From: Rhodospirillaceae bacterium UBA4468
GTDB lineage: Bacteria > Pseudomonadota > Alphaproteobacteria > Rhodospirillales > Casp-alpha2
Length of the DNA: 8,477 bases
Direction of reading: 5' to 3'
Assembly: GCA_002389385.1 (NCBI GenBank)
Contig: DGOK01000085.1
Span: 3,144-11,620 of the forward strand
The notes beneath the pieces were generated by a model. It worked only from the letters and a program-made list of their open reading frames with translations, did not search any database and was not told the DNA's origin. The translations under genes were made by a program, and so were the position numbers. Shown in pieces: positions 1-5,413 of this stretch; within the stretch, counting starts at the first letter, position 1, and each line of letters opens with the position of its first letter.

Positions 1-71
1 TAAAGAAATGCGCGATTGAATTTGCGCCGTTATCTAAGACGGAAACAGCCAAACCAACATCATAAAGATAT

Positions 72-105
72 CGCGAGCGGCATCATTGGTATGTCGCTCG
101 CGTTT
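72..105. terminator. Strong hairpin, probable terminator of the yqgE operon, possibly bidirectional
   Basis: Arms at 72-83 (CGCGAGCGGCAT) and 91-102 (ATGTCGCTCGCG) pair over 12 positions with one imperfect pair, around a 7-base loop. The hairpin starts 3 bp beyond the stop codon of the minus-strand 91-residue gene, where a terminator is expected. Neither side has a long T run: the plus side reads TTTCTATT and the minus side ATATCTTT. The imperfect pair is G-U in plus-strand RNA but A-C in minus-strand RNA, so it may also end a plus-strand gene entering from the left. The remaining bases 1-71 show no gene; a TAA at 1-3 could end an upstream gene, but that cannot be decided here. Confidence 0.6.
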
Positions 106-381
106 CTATTCGTCCTGCTGATCGTCCAGGTACGCTTCGACAATCTGATAGATCGTTTCGGCGTCCTGGGGGTTTCCTGAGAAAACCATATTTGCGGTCT
201 CGCCATAAATATTCATGACGTAGCCGCGTGCACCACAAACTTTTTCAAGCGCCACAACAAACGGCATCAATACTTCATCGTTGAGGCTTTCGGCTGTGTC
301 GCATTTATCCATCCGCTGGATGAGATCTTTCATAAAGGCGTCGGCTTCTGAGCCACCCTTTGATTTTTTTGATTTAGGCAT
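106..381 (-). CDS. Small protein of unknown function (91 aa), overlapping the end of yqgE
   Basis: I do not recognise this family. The frame is open further upstream, but the ATG at 381-379 is chosen because it is preceded by GAGG with a 6-base spacer and overlaps the yqgE stop codon by 8 bp, the usual layout for translational coupling; the longer version would sit inside yqgE. The product begins with a basic patch (MPKSKKSKGG), then appears helical and acidic, with a hydrophobic centre (VLMPFVVALEKV, about 37-48), two cysteines (C27 and C49) and a very acidic C-terminus (YLDDQQDE). There is no signal peptide or membrane segment, so it is probably a small cytosolic protein. Co-transcription with yqgE is likely; a shared function is not shown. 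The gene is probably real because of its ribosome binding site, coupling and the hairpin just after its stop. Confidence 0.75.
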   Translation of the reverse strand: MPKSKKSKGGSEADAFMKDLIQRMDKCDTAESLNDEVLMPFVVALEKVCGARGYVMNIYGETANMVFSGNPQDAETIYQIVEAYLDDQQDE

Positions 382-1012
382 GTCCGGCCTCGTCTGAAAG
401 CATTGAGGGATCAATCCCGATTTTTGCCATGGCTTGTGCCCATTTGGCGTCCACGTCAACATCAAACAGAAGTTTAGGGTCAGCATCGACGCTTAACCAT
501 CCATTGGCTTTAATTTCGTCGTCTAGCTGCCCACTTTCCCAGCCTGCATAGCCAAGCGCCAGTAATCGCTGTTTCGGGCCTGAGCCATTTGCCATAGCCT
601 TAAGAACATCCACTGTCGCCGTCAGCGCAACATCGTCATCAACCACCAAGGTGGCATCATGCATGTAATCGGGTGAGTGCAGAACAAATCCACGACCCGT
701 TTCAACGGGGCCACCGAACAAGACATCAATACCTTCGCCCGCGGGCGGCACTGGAATTTCAAGCTGCTCGAGCAAATCCGGGAAGGTAATGCTATCTAAG
801 GGCTTATTGATCACAAGCCCCATCGCACCGTCTGGACCATGCGCGCACATATAAATCACCGTACGTTGAAAGCGATCATCCATCATACCCGGCATCGCGA
901 TTAAAAATCGCCCGGTCATATATCGGTCAGTTTCCAAGTCTTCTTCTAAAAACCCTGACACAGGCACTACCTTGTTAAGTCTCGCCAAATTCTTACACGT
1001 AAGATCAGCCAT
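374..1012 (-). CDS. yqgE: YqgE/AlgH family protein (UPF0301)
   Basis: Member of the widespread YqgE/AlgH family, whose biochemical role is not established (AlgH was linked to alginate regulation in Pseudomonas). Family signatures run in order: GRFLIAMPGM (about 34-43), IYMCAHGPDGAMGLVINKP (about 53-71), FGGPV with GRGFVLH (about 99-112) and LGYAGWESGQLDDEIKANGWL (about 153-173). No signal peptide is seen, so it is cytosolic. The ATG at 1012-1010 gives 212 residues, slightly longer than usual; a TTG directly upstream at 1015 would add one residue. No Shine-Dalgarno sequence precedes this start. The family core begins near residue 33, so a downstream GTG around codon 16 or 18, behind AAGG, is an alternative. 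The 3' end overlaps the next gene by 8 bp. Confidence 0.93.
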   Translation of the reverse strand: MADLTCKNLARLNKVVPVSGFLEEDLETDRYMTGRFLIAMPGMMDDRFQRTVIYMCAHGPDGAMGLVINKPLDSITFPDLLEQLEIPVPPAGEGIDVLFGGPVETGRGFVLHSPDYMHDATLVVDDDVALTATVDVLKAMANGSGPKQRLLALGYAGWESGQLDDEIKANGWLSVDADPKLLFDVDVDAKWAQAMAKIGIDPSMLSDEAGHA

Positions 1013-1024
1013 CAATACGGCAGT

Positions 1025-1053
1025 ATTATGTCATATTGATCCCGCACAGCCAA
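1025..1053 (-). promoter_or_regulatory. Candidate sigma-70-type promoter for yqgE
   Basis: Read on the minus strand, TTGGCT (1053-1048) and CATAAT (1030-1025) are separated by exactly 17 bases, matching the -35 and -10 consensus at 4 of 6 and 5 of 6 positions. The start of transcription would fall near 1018, leaving only about 6 bases before the ATG at 1012. That would make the message almost leaderless, which agrees with the missing Shine-Dalgarno site, or else translation starts further downstream. Confidence 0.4.
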
Positions 1054-1106
1054 AAATAGCTCATTACGTTGGCCATCACATGCCCTCAACATCACGTTAG
1101 ATCGTT

Positions 1107-1124
1107 AAGTTAACTTGCTATATA
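1107..1124. promoter_or_regulatory. Palindrome next to a TATATA element upstream of the reductase gene
   Basis: AAGTTAACTT at 1107-1116 is a perfect 10-bp palindrome, followed 2 bp later by TATATA (1119-1124), a possible -10 element for the plus-strand reductase gene. No good -35 sequence lies at the right distance (TTAGAT at 1097-1102 is poor). An AT-rich palindrome this short can occur by chance, so an operator role is only a suggestion. Confidence 0.2.
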
Positions 1125-1186
1125 TGGACTGCTTGGCACACATTGCCATGGCGAAAACCGTTCAAACAGACCATATGCGGCGATAG

Positions 1187-3358
1187 ATGAATATGATACG
1201 GCACTTTCTGATCCCATTCCTGTTGACAGCCTTTGCCTGGGCTGGCTTAAGCGCGAGCGCAAACGCCAGTGAGATTGCCTCGGCGTGGGCTGAGGAAGAA
1301 CAAGCCACTGTGCGTCTCATCGCGTCCCGGGATGGCCTTGGCGATGACGGTGTGGTTCGTGCGGGTATCGAGTTCGCCATGCAGCCCGGCTGGAAAGTCT
1401 ATTGGCGTTCACCTGGTGATGCAGGGTTTCCACCACAGCCAAACTTCGACGGCTCTGAGAATGCCGATATTTCGCCGTTAAGCTGGCCTGTACCGCTACG
1501 ATTCTCGGTTCTTGGTCTTGAAACACTCGGATACGAAGACAGCGTGATCTTGCCATTCACAGTTAAAGCCACGGACACCGCTAAGGATTCTATGGTTTCA
1601 GCGACCATTCGCTACCTGACCTGCAAAGAAATCTGCATCCCGTATGATGCCCAAGTCAGCATGACAATTCCTGCGGGGAATGGCGCGCCAACAGCTTTGG
1701 CACATATCATTGGAAAATTTGATTCCCGTGTCCCCCGAACCGCATCAGCCGCGCGCTTGAATATTTCAGAAGCATGGACGGAGCATTCTGAAAAAGGCCT
1801 ATATGTTGTCGCCAATGCAACGTCAGAGATACCTTTCAAGGGACCAGATTTATACCTCGAAGGGCCTGTTGGATTAGGTTTCGGCGCACCTGCTACAAGA
1901 CTTTCCAATGCCAAGCAATCGGCAACTTTACGCATCCCCGTATCAGGGTTTCTAGGTACCCCTACCGAGGCCGCTGCGAAACTTTCAGGCTCATCATTCA
2001 TCTTCACATTATTGGATGGTGGCCGGGCGATGGAAGCGTCCGTGAGCCTTGGCGCATCCAAGCCCTATAGCCCCGATCATCTGGCCACAACGACGGGACA
2101 GCCCGTTACTCGTTCGATTGCCATTATCCTCGTGTTCGCATTTCTGGGCGGATTAATTCTCAATCTCATGCCCTGCGTATTGCCTGTTTTATCGCTTAAG
2201 TTCTTAAGCGTTGTGAAGCATGGCGGTGCTGCACCGGGTGATGTGCGTGCGCGCTTCCTGGCATCTGCCGCTGGCATTATTTTCGCATTCCTCGTATTGG
2301 CGGGTGCGCTGATCGTTCTCAAGTCGATAGGTGCCAGCATCGGTTGGGGCATTCAGTTCCAACACCCCTGGTTCCTTATTATCATGGCGTTCCTGGTCAC
2401 CATGTTTGCCTGCAACATGTGGGGATTCTTTGAATTTCGCCTGCCGGGTGCTGTCGCATCTGCGAGCCATCAAGGAAGCAGACGCGAAGGACTTACAGGT
2501 CATTTTCTCCAGGGTATTTTCGCAACATTATTAGCGACGCCCTGCTCCGCACCATTTTTAGGGACAGCCATTGGCTTTGCATTAGCCCGTGGCAGTATTG
2601 AAATCATTTCCGTGTTTGCTGTTCTTGGCCTTGGGCTCAGTGCGCCGTATCTGCTTGTCGCAGCCGTACCAAAACTAGCCACGATGATGCCAAAGCCAGG
2701 ACCCTGGATGGTGCGCCTCAAATTTGTTTTGGGGCTAACCCTTGCCGCCACAGCACTTTGGCTCTTGAGCGTCATTGCGGGCGTTGCTGGCACCGGAGAA
2801 GCCGTCGTTACAGGCATTGTCTTGGTGTTCGTTGCGGTTTGGTTGGGCAAAATCATCCCAATGATTCCAGAGATCAACAAAGCCACGCCATATGTCTTGG
2901 TTGTTGCCACCATGGCAGCCATCGCCAATGCCGAGATCAGCGACATGGATGGCCCGCTCGATACCGAGACCCCGAGTGTCAGCAAGATTGCCTGGCAGGA
3001 CTTCGACCCTGCCGCCATTGAACGCATTGTCAGCAAAGGACGTATCGTCTTTGTCGACGTCACCGCAGATTGGTGTATCACCTGTCAGGTCAATAAGCGC
3101 TTCGTGCTGGAAAAGGGGCGTATTCTCGAACTGCTCAACAGCCCCGATGTCGTTGCAATGCGCGCAGACTGGACACGGCCAGATCCAGTGATTGCGGACT
3201 ATCTTTCAAGCTTTGGGCGTTATGGAATCCCGTTCAATGCCATATACGGCACCCGCGCGCCTGAAGGCATCGCTTTACCCGAGCTTTTGAGTAATGGAAA
3301 TGTTCTGTCCGGATTTCGCACAGCAGCGCCTGAGCAACTCGCCATCCAGTTTGAATAG
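1187..3358 (+). CDS. ScsB/DsbD-type membrane thiol:disulfide reductase
   Basis: Inner-membrane electron carrier predicted to pass reducing power from cytosolic thioredoxin to periplasmic thiol proteins. Its 723 residues contain three modules. A signal peptide (hydrophobic 7-20, likely cut after ANA at 27) leads into a periplasmic domain with a cysteine pair C146/C150 (TCKEIC). A membrane core of about eight helices (roughly 309-580) carries C330 (NLMPCVLP) and C453 (ATPCSAPF). A C-terminal thioredoxin-like domain has WCITC (C630/C633) and a cis-proline motif GIPF (P682). All six cysteines of the DsbD relay are present, plus an extra one at C409. The long N-terminal domain and motifs such as GYED and TCKEIC resemble ScsB more than classical DsbD, so I leave the symbol blank. 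ATG at 1187 follows an in-frame TAG directly; ATG at 1193 is an alternative. Shine-Dalgarno is weak. The peroxiredoxin gene follows after 95 bp. Confidence 0.93.
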   Translation: MNMIRHFLIPFLLTAFAWAGLSASANASEIASAWAEEEQATVRLIASRDGLGDDGVVRAGIEFAMQPGWKVYWRSPGDAGFPPQPNFDGSENADISPLSWPVPLRFSVLGLETLGYEDSVILPFTVKATDTAKDSMVSATIRYLTCKEICIPYDAQVSMTIPAGNGAPTALAHIIGKFDSRVPRTASAARLNISEAWTEHSEKGLYVVANATSEIPFKGPDLYLEGPVGLGFGAPATRLSNAKQSATLRIPVSGFLGTPTEAAAKLSGSSFIFTLLDGGRAMEASVSLGASKPYSPDHLATTTGQPVTRSIAIILVFAFLGGLILNLMPCVLPVLSLKFLSVVKHGGAAPGDVRARFLASAAGIIFAFLVLAGALIVLKSIGASIGWGIQFQHPWFLIIMAFLVTMFACNMWGFFEFRLPGAVASASHQGSRREGLTGHFLQGIFATLLATPCSAPFLGTAIGFALARGSIEIISVFAVLGLGLSAPYLLVAAVPKLATMMPKPGPWMVRLKFVLGLTLAATALWLLSVIAGVAGTGEAVVTGIVLVFVAVWLGKIIPMIPEINKATPYVLVVATMAAIANAEISDMDGPLDTETPSVSKIAWQDFDPAAIERIVSKGRIVFVDVTADWCITCQVNKRFVLEKGRILELLNSPDVVAMRADWTRPDPVIADYLSSFGRYGIPFNAIYGTRAPEGIALPELLSNGNVLSGFRTAAPEQLAIQFE

Positions 3359-3396
3359 CGCCTGAACATCAATTCTGAGAAAAACTCTTTGCAAGT

Positions 3397-3437
3397 AGGA
3401 GCAATCGCCCTATTTGAATAAGGAGCAAAACCTTATT
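3397..3437 (+). promoter_or_regulatory. Hairpin and short direct repeat in the leader of the peroxiredoxin gene
   Basis: AATAAGG (3417-3423) and CCTTATT (3431-3437) form a perfect 7-bp stem with a 7-base loop, followed by TTC. AGGAGCAA occurs twice, at 3397-3404 and 3421-3428, and the copies are followed by similar sequence, so this is an imperfect 24-bp tandem repeat. The second copy lies in the hairpin. The stem is AT-rich and lacks a real T run, so it would be a weak terminator at best; it could attenuate read-through from the reductase gene or act in the peroxiredoxin leader. Confidence 0.3.
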
Positions 3438-3453
3438 TTCCGGGAGAAATAGA

Positions 3454-3936
3454 ATGACCATCAACGTGGGCGACAAGATTCCAAGCACAACAATTAATAC
3501 AATGACCAACGATGGCCCAGATGCCGTTGAGACGGACGCATTTTTTGCCGGCAAGAAAGTCGTCATCTTTGGCGTACCTGGCGCATTCACACCGACTTGC
3601 TCGGCGAAACACCTACCAGGCTTCGTTGCTAACGCGGCTGCGATCAAAGCAAAAGGCGTCGATACAATTGCATGTATTTCCGTGAACGACCCATTTGTCA
3701 TGGGTGCTTGGGGCAAAGACCAGAATGTCGGCGATGACGTCATGATGTTGGCCGATGGTTCTGCGAACTTCGCAAAGGCAACCGACCTTGTTCTTGACCT
3801 TACAGATCGTGGCCTTGGTGTACGTTGCCAGCGTTTCGCAATGGTTGTCGATGACGGTAAAGTCACGTCGATCCATGTTGACGAAGCCGGTGCGTTTGAG
3901 AAAACCAGCGCCGAATCAATGCTTGGCGAACTCTAA
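3454..3936 (+). CDS. Prx5-type peroxiredoxin (AhpC/TSA superfamily)
   Basis: Reduces hydrogen peroxide and organic peroxides through an active-site cysteine, in the cytoplasm (no signal peptide). The 160-residue length is normal for the Prx5/PMP20 branch. The catalytic motif PGAFTPTC (P42, T46, C49) matches the P-x3-T/S-x2-C signature, with C49 as peroxidatic cysteine; R127 in QRFAMVV fits the conserved arginine. C74 and C125 are the only other cysteines and either may resolve the reaction, or an external thiol such as glutathione may do so. Further family motifs are FGVPGAFTP, VNDPFVMGAW and the GLGVRCQRFAMVVDDG stretch. Start ATG has GGAG at 3443-3446 with a 7-base spacer. It lies 95 bp after the reductase gene in the same direction and ends at a strong terminator. 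Confidence 0.95.
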   Translation: MTINVGDKIPSTTINTMTNDGPDAVETDAFFAGKKVVIFGVPGAFTPTCSAKHLPGFVANAAAIKAKGVDTIACISVNDPFVMGAWGKDQNVGDDVMMLADGSANFAKATDLVLDLTDRGLGVRCQRFAMVVDDGKVTSIHVDEAGAFEKTSAESMLGEL

Positions 3937-3950
3937 GCTTAAAAGTTACT

Positions 3951-3981
3951 GGGCGTTGCCAAGCATGGCGACGCCCTTTTT
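3951..3981 (+). terminator. Intrinsic terminator after the peroxiredoxin gene
   Basis: GGGCGTTGCC (3951-3960) pairs with GGCGACGCCC (3967-3976) to form a 10-bp stem with one G-U pair and a 6-base loop, followed by TTTTT (3977-3981). It starts 14 bp after the peroxiredoxin stop. It also lies 18 bp beyond the LysR stop on the other strand, where the T run is poorer (AGTAACTTTT), so it may serve both convergent genes. Confidence 0.9.
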
Positions 3982-3998
3982 CTATCTATCGCTCAGCA

Positions 3999-4949
3999 CT
4001 ACTTTGATATCAGTTCCTCTTCAGCAGCGTCCCAAATTGCCTGAGATGCCGCAGATTCTCTGATGAGCCAATCCCGGCAAGCTACCATCGCTGGCCTTTC
4101 TGCGCGTTCAGGACGGCAAACAAAGTACACCGATACATCCGATGGGCAGTGAATATTAAACAACCGCACAAGGCGTCCCGTCTCCAGGTCTTCCCAGACG
4201 TGCGCACTTCTAGCCAAGGCAACGCCCTGCCCTTCAAAAGCAGCCTGGATCGCCATGTTGGTATCTGGAAACCGCGTTCCGTCACGCAAAGCTGGTTGAT
4301 ATAAATCCTTATCAACACCGGCATAATTAAACCAATAGTCCCAACCCGGCGACAGAATACCCGAGTGGCGTAATAATAAGGGAAGCTTGCAAAGGTCTTC
4401 TGGCTTTTTAGGCATCCCGACTTTTTCCAAGAATCTTGGCCGTGCGACCGGGATAACGTAGTCACGCATCAACTCCCAAGACTTGTACCCAGGATAATTA
4501 CCATCACCCATCGTGATAACGGCGTCGAGATCACCTCGTTCCAGACCCGGACGTTCGCTATGGCGCGTTGATAACCACACATCCACTTCGGGATGTTCTT
4601 CGCGAAATGCCTGCAGCCTAGGCACTAGCCATTTCACCGCAAGCGAAGGAAGCGCCTCAACCCTAAGCGCGGTATGGCCTTCTTCTGCTTTGATTTCATC
4701 TAACGTCTCGCCAAGATCTTCGATGAATTTATTCACGATCTCTGCCAATTTTTCGCCCGCAGGTGTCAGTAAAAGTTGCCGTGGTCGACGCTCAAACAGC
4801 TTCACGTCCCACATCTCTTCAATATACTTAATCTGATGACTAACGGCGCTTTGCGTCACATTGAGCTCGTCTGCTGCCTTGGTGAAACTGAGGTGTCGTG
4901 AGGCAACGGCAAGGGCACGTAATGCGGCAATAGGGGGAAGATGTTGCAT
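3999..4949 (-). CDS. LysR family transcriptional regulator, GcvA-like
   Basis: DNA-binding regulator of 316 residues, close to the usual 300. The N-terminus LPPIAALRALAVASRHLSFT and the winged helix-turn-helix (about 18-65, with AADELNVTQSAVSHQI as recognition region and LFERRPRQLLLTPAGE as wing) are typical of the GcvA/AmpR-like branch of LysR regulators. The effector-binding part (about 93-300) includes LRVEALPSLAVKWLVPRL and the FEGQGVALARS segment near 238-248. Ligand and targets cannot be read from the sequence. ATG at 4949-4947 fits the family N-terminus exactly, although no good Shine-Dalgarno site precedes it. It is divergent from the 58-residue gene at 5111, with a perfect inverted repeat in between, so self-regulation and control of that gene are the natural inference. 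Confidence 0.95.
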   Translation of the reverse strand: MQHLPPIAALRALAVASRHLSFTKAADELNVTQSAVSHQIKYIEEMWDVKLFERRPRQLLLTPAGEKLAEIVNKFIEDLGETLDEIKAEEGHTALRVEALPSLAVKWLVPRLQAFREEHPEVDVWLSTRHSERPGLERGDLDAVITMGDGNYPGYKSWELMRDYVIPVARPRFLEKVGMPKKPEDLCKLPLLLRHSGILSPGWDYWFNYAGVDKDLYQPALRDGTRFPDTNMAIQAAFEGQGVALARSAHVWEDLETGRLVRLFNIHCPSDVSVYFVCRPERAERPAMVACRDWLIRESAASQAIWDAAEEELISK

Positions 4950-4974
4950 GGGGCAATCTCAACAGTTCAAAAGG

Positions 4975-5009
4975 ATGCATGAGTTATACATGAATAAATG
5001 CTCATGCAT
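4975..5009. promoter_or_regulatory. Inverted repeat, candidate LysR operator
   Basis: ATGCATGAG (4975-4983) and CTCATGCAT (5001-5009) are perfect 9-bp inverted arms, 17 bp apart. Between them is a second small dyad, TTAT-N6-ATAA (4984-4997), containing the T-N11-A spacing (4985 to 4997) common in LysR-type sites. The element lies 26 bp upstream of the LysR ATG and about 100 bp upstream of the divergent small gene. Confidence 0.55.
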
Positions 5010-5014
5010 AAAAT
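4985..5014 (+). promoter_or_regulatory. Candidate promoter for the 58-residue gene, inside the inverted repeat
   Basis: TATACA (4985-4990) and TAAAAT (5009-5014) are 18 bp apart and match the -35 and -10 consensus at 4 of 6 and 5 of 6 positions. The pair overlaps the right arm of the inverted repeat, so a protein bound there would affect it. It predicts a leader of about 90 bases. A weaker alternative is TTGTCC (5028-5033) with TACATC (5051-5056). Confidence 0.3.
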
Positions 5015-5075
5015 GAAAATCTATCCTTTGTCCTAAATTATTCATGGGAGTACATCTGGTTTCAGCAAATGACAC

Positions 5076-5090
5076 CCCGAAACGTTCGGG
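5076..5090 (+). promoter_or_regulatory. Leader hairpin just upstream of the small gene's ribosome binding site
   Basis: CCCGAA (5076-5081) pairs with TTCGGG (5085-5090) around a 3-base loop. The hairpin ends 8 bases before the GAGGA Shine-Dalgarno sequence (5099-5103). It may help keep the ribosome site open or protect the message; no such role is proven. Confidence 0.4.
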
Positions 5091-5110
5091 TCAGACATGA
5101 GGAAAATAAC

Positions 5111-5287
5111 ATGTTCAATCGTAGCAATGACAAAAGTTTCGCAAATTGGTTCCCTGGCCAGACAGCAACACGTGACCGTTGGGGCACAGCCCTGAGCACG
5201 GAAGTCAAAGGCCGCGAATTCCAGGCTGCATCAAGCGCATCATCAAGCGCCGCTGAACGTATGCGCTGGAGCCTTGGTCTCGCCTAA
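5111..5287 (+). CDS. Small protein of unknown function (58 aa)
   Basis: I do not recognise this protein. ATG at 5111 is preceded by GAGGA (5099-5103) with a 7-base spacer, one of the best ribosome sites in the window, so it is preferred over the in-frame ATG at 5069, which has no such site and would run through the leader hairpin. The product is MFNRSNDKSFANWFPG at the start, then a charged centre with three tryptophans in total (W13, W24, W53), a serine/alanine run (about 39-48, AASSASSSAA) and a C-terminus RMRWSLGLA. It has no signal peptide, membrane segment or cysteine. It is not a DUF1127 protein as far as I can tell. It is divergent from the LysR gene and followed by a strong terminator, so it is a single-gene unit and a likely LysR target. 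Confidence 0.8.
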   Translation: MFNRSNDKSFANWFPGQTATRDRWGTALSTEVKGREFQAASSASSSAAERMRWSLGLA

Positions 5288-5308
5288 CAGCTAAAGTTTC
5301 TCCTTCCC

Positions 5309-5343
5309 TATACTCAGGGTTAGCCTCCCCTAAACTGAGTATA
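5309..5343 (+). repeat. Long inverted repeat (stem-loop) with C-rich loop
   Basis: TATACTCAG (5309-5317) pairs perfectly with CTGAGTATA (5335-5343); after a small internal bulge, TTAG (5320-5323) pairs with CTAA (5330-5333), leaving the loop CCTCCC. Total 13 paired bases. No T run follows, so it is not itself a terminator. An alternative pairing of CCC (5306-5308) with GGG (5317-5319) could compete. Confidence 0.75.
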
Positions 5344-5345
5344 TA

Positions 5346-5357
5346 AAGGGATCCCTT
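5346..5357. repeat. Perfect 12-bp palindrome
   Basis: AAGGGATCCCTT reads the same on both strands. It has no loop, so it could act only as a protein site or in RNA dimer pairing; it may be incidental. Confidence 0.4.
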
Positions 5358-5360
5358 AAA

Positions 5361-5399
5361 AGGACGCGGTTGCCCCCATTATGGCCGCGTTCTTTTTTT
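5361..5399 (+). terminator. Strong intrinsic terminator after the small gene
   Basis: AGGACGCGG (5361-5369) pairs with CCGCGTTCT (5385-5393) with one G-U pair, followed by a run of T to 5399; adjacent A and T bases lengthen the stem. The 15-base loop is C-rich. It lies between the small gene and the convergent rnhA (stop at 5414), and the A run at 5358-5361 gives a shorter T run on the minus strand, so it may work in both directions. Confidence 0.92.
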
Positions 5400-5413
5400 A
5401 TGCGAATTTCAGA

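Larger units (their letters stand above)
5299..5400 (+). ncRNA. Candidate structured 3' UTR or small RNA downstream of the 58-residue gene
   Basis: This stretch contains no gene but three consecutive folded elements: a 13-bp interrupted stem (5309-5343) with a C-rich loop, a 12-bp palindrome (5346-5357) and a strong terminator (5361-5399). C-rich, anti-Shine-Dalgarno-like segments occur unpaired: CTCCTTCCC (5300-5308, just before the stem), CCTCCC in the stem loop and CCCCC in the terminator loop. Such exposed C-rich loops are typical of several alphaproteobacterial small RNAs. It could be released from the 3' end of the mRNA or simply be a long structured terminator region. The 5' end is a guess. 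Confidence 0.35.

Noticed and set aside
382..486. Longer N-terminus for the 91-residue gene
   Set aside because: The extension lies inside yqgE in another frame, and the ATG at 381 has both a ribosome site and the stop-start overlap typical of coupled genes.
1612..2061. Open frame of 149 codons on the minus strand
   Set aside because: Antisense to the reductase's periplasmic domain, low-complexity composition and no recognisable motif.
2500..3081. Open frame of 193 codons on the minus strand
   Set aside because: It lies wholly inside the reductase gene opposite its membrane and thioredoxin region, has no family features and no ribosome site; it is a shadow of the real gene.
3369..3866. Open frame of 165 codons on the minus strand
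   Set aside because: Antisense to the peroxiredoxin, whose catalytic motif, ribosome site and terminator are all clear.
3601..3936. Peroxiredoxin as the periplasmic substrate of the neighbouring reductase
   Set aside because: The protein begins directly with the folded domain and has no export signal, so direct contact with the periplasmic domain is unlikely.
4975..5009. Inverted repeat as an insertion sequence end or attachment site
   Set aside because: No transposase or integrase is nearby, no target duplication is seen, and the location between divergent genes fits an operator better.
5069..5110. Upstream ATG extending the 58-residue protein by 14 residues
   Set aside because: No ribosome site precedes it, and the added residues would be encoded by the leader hairpin and by the Shine-Dalgarno sequence of the internal ATG.
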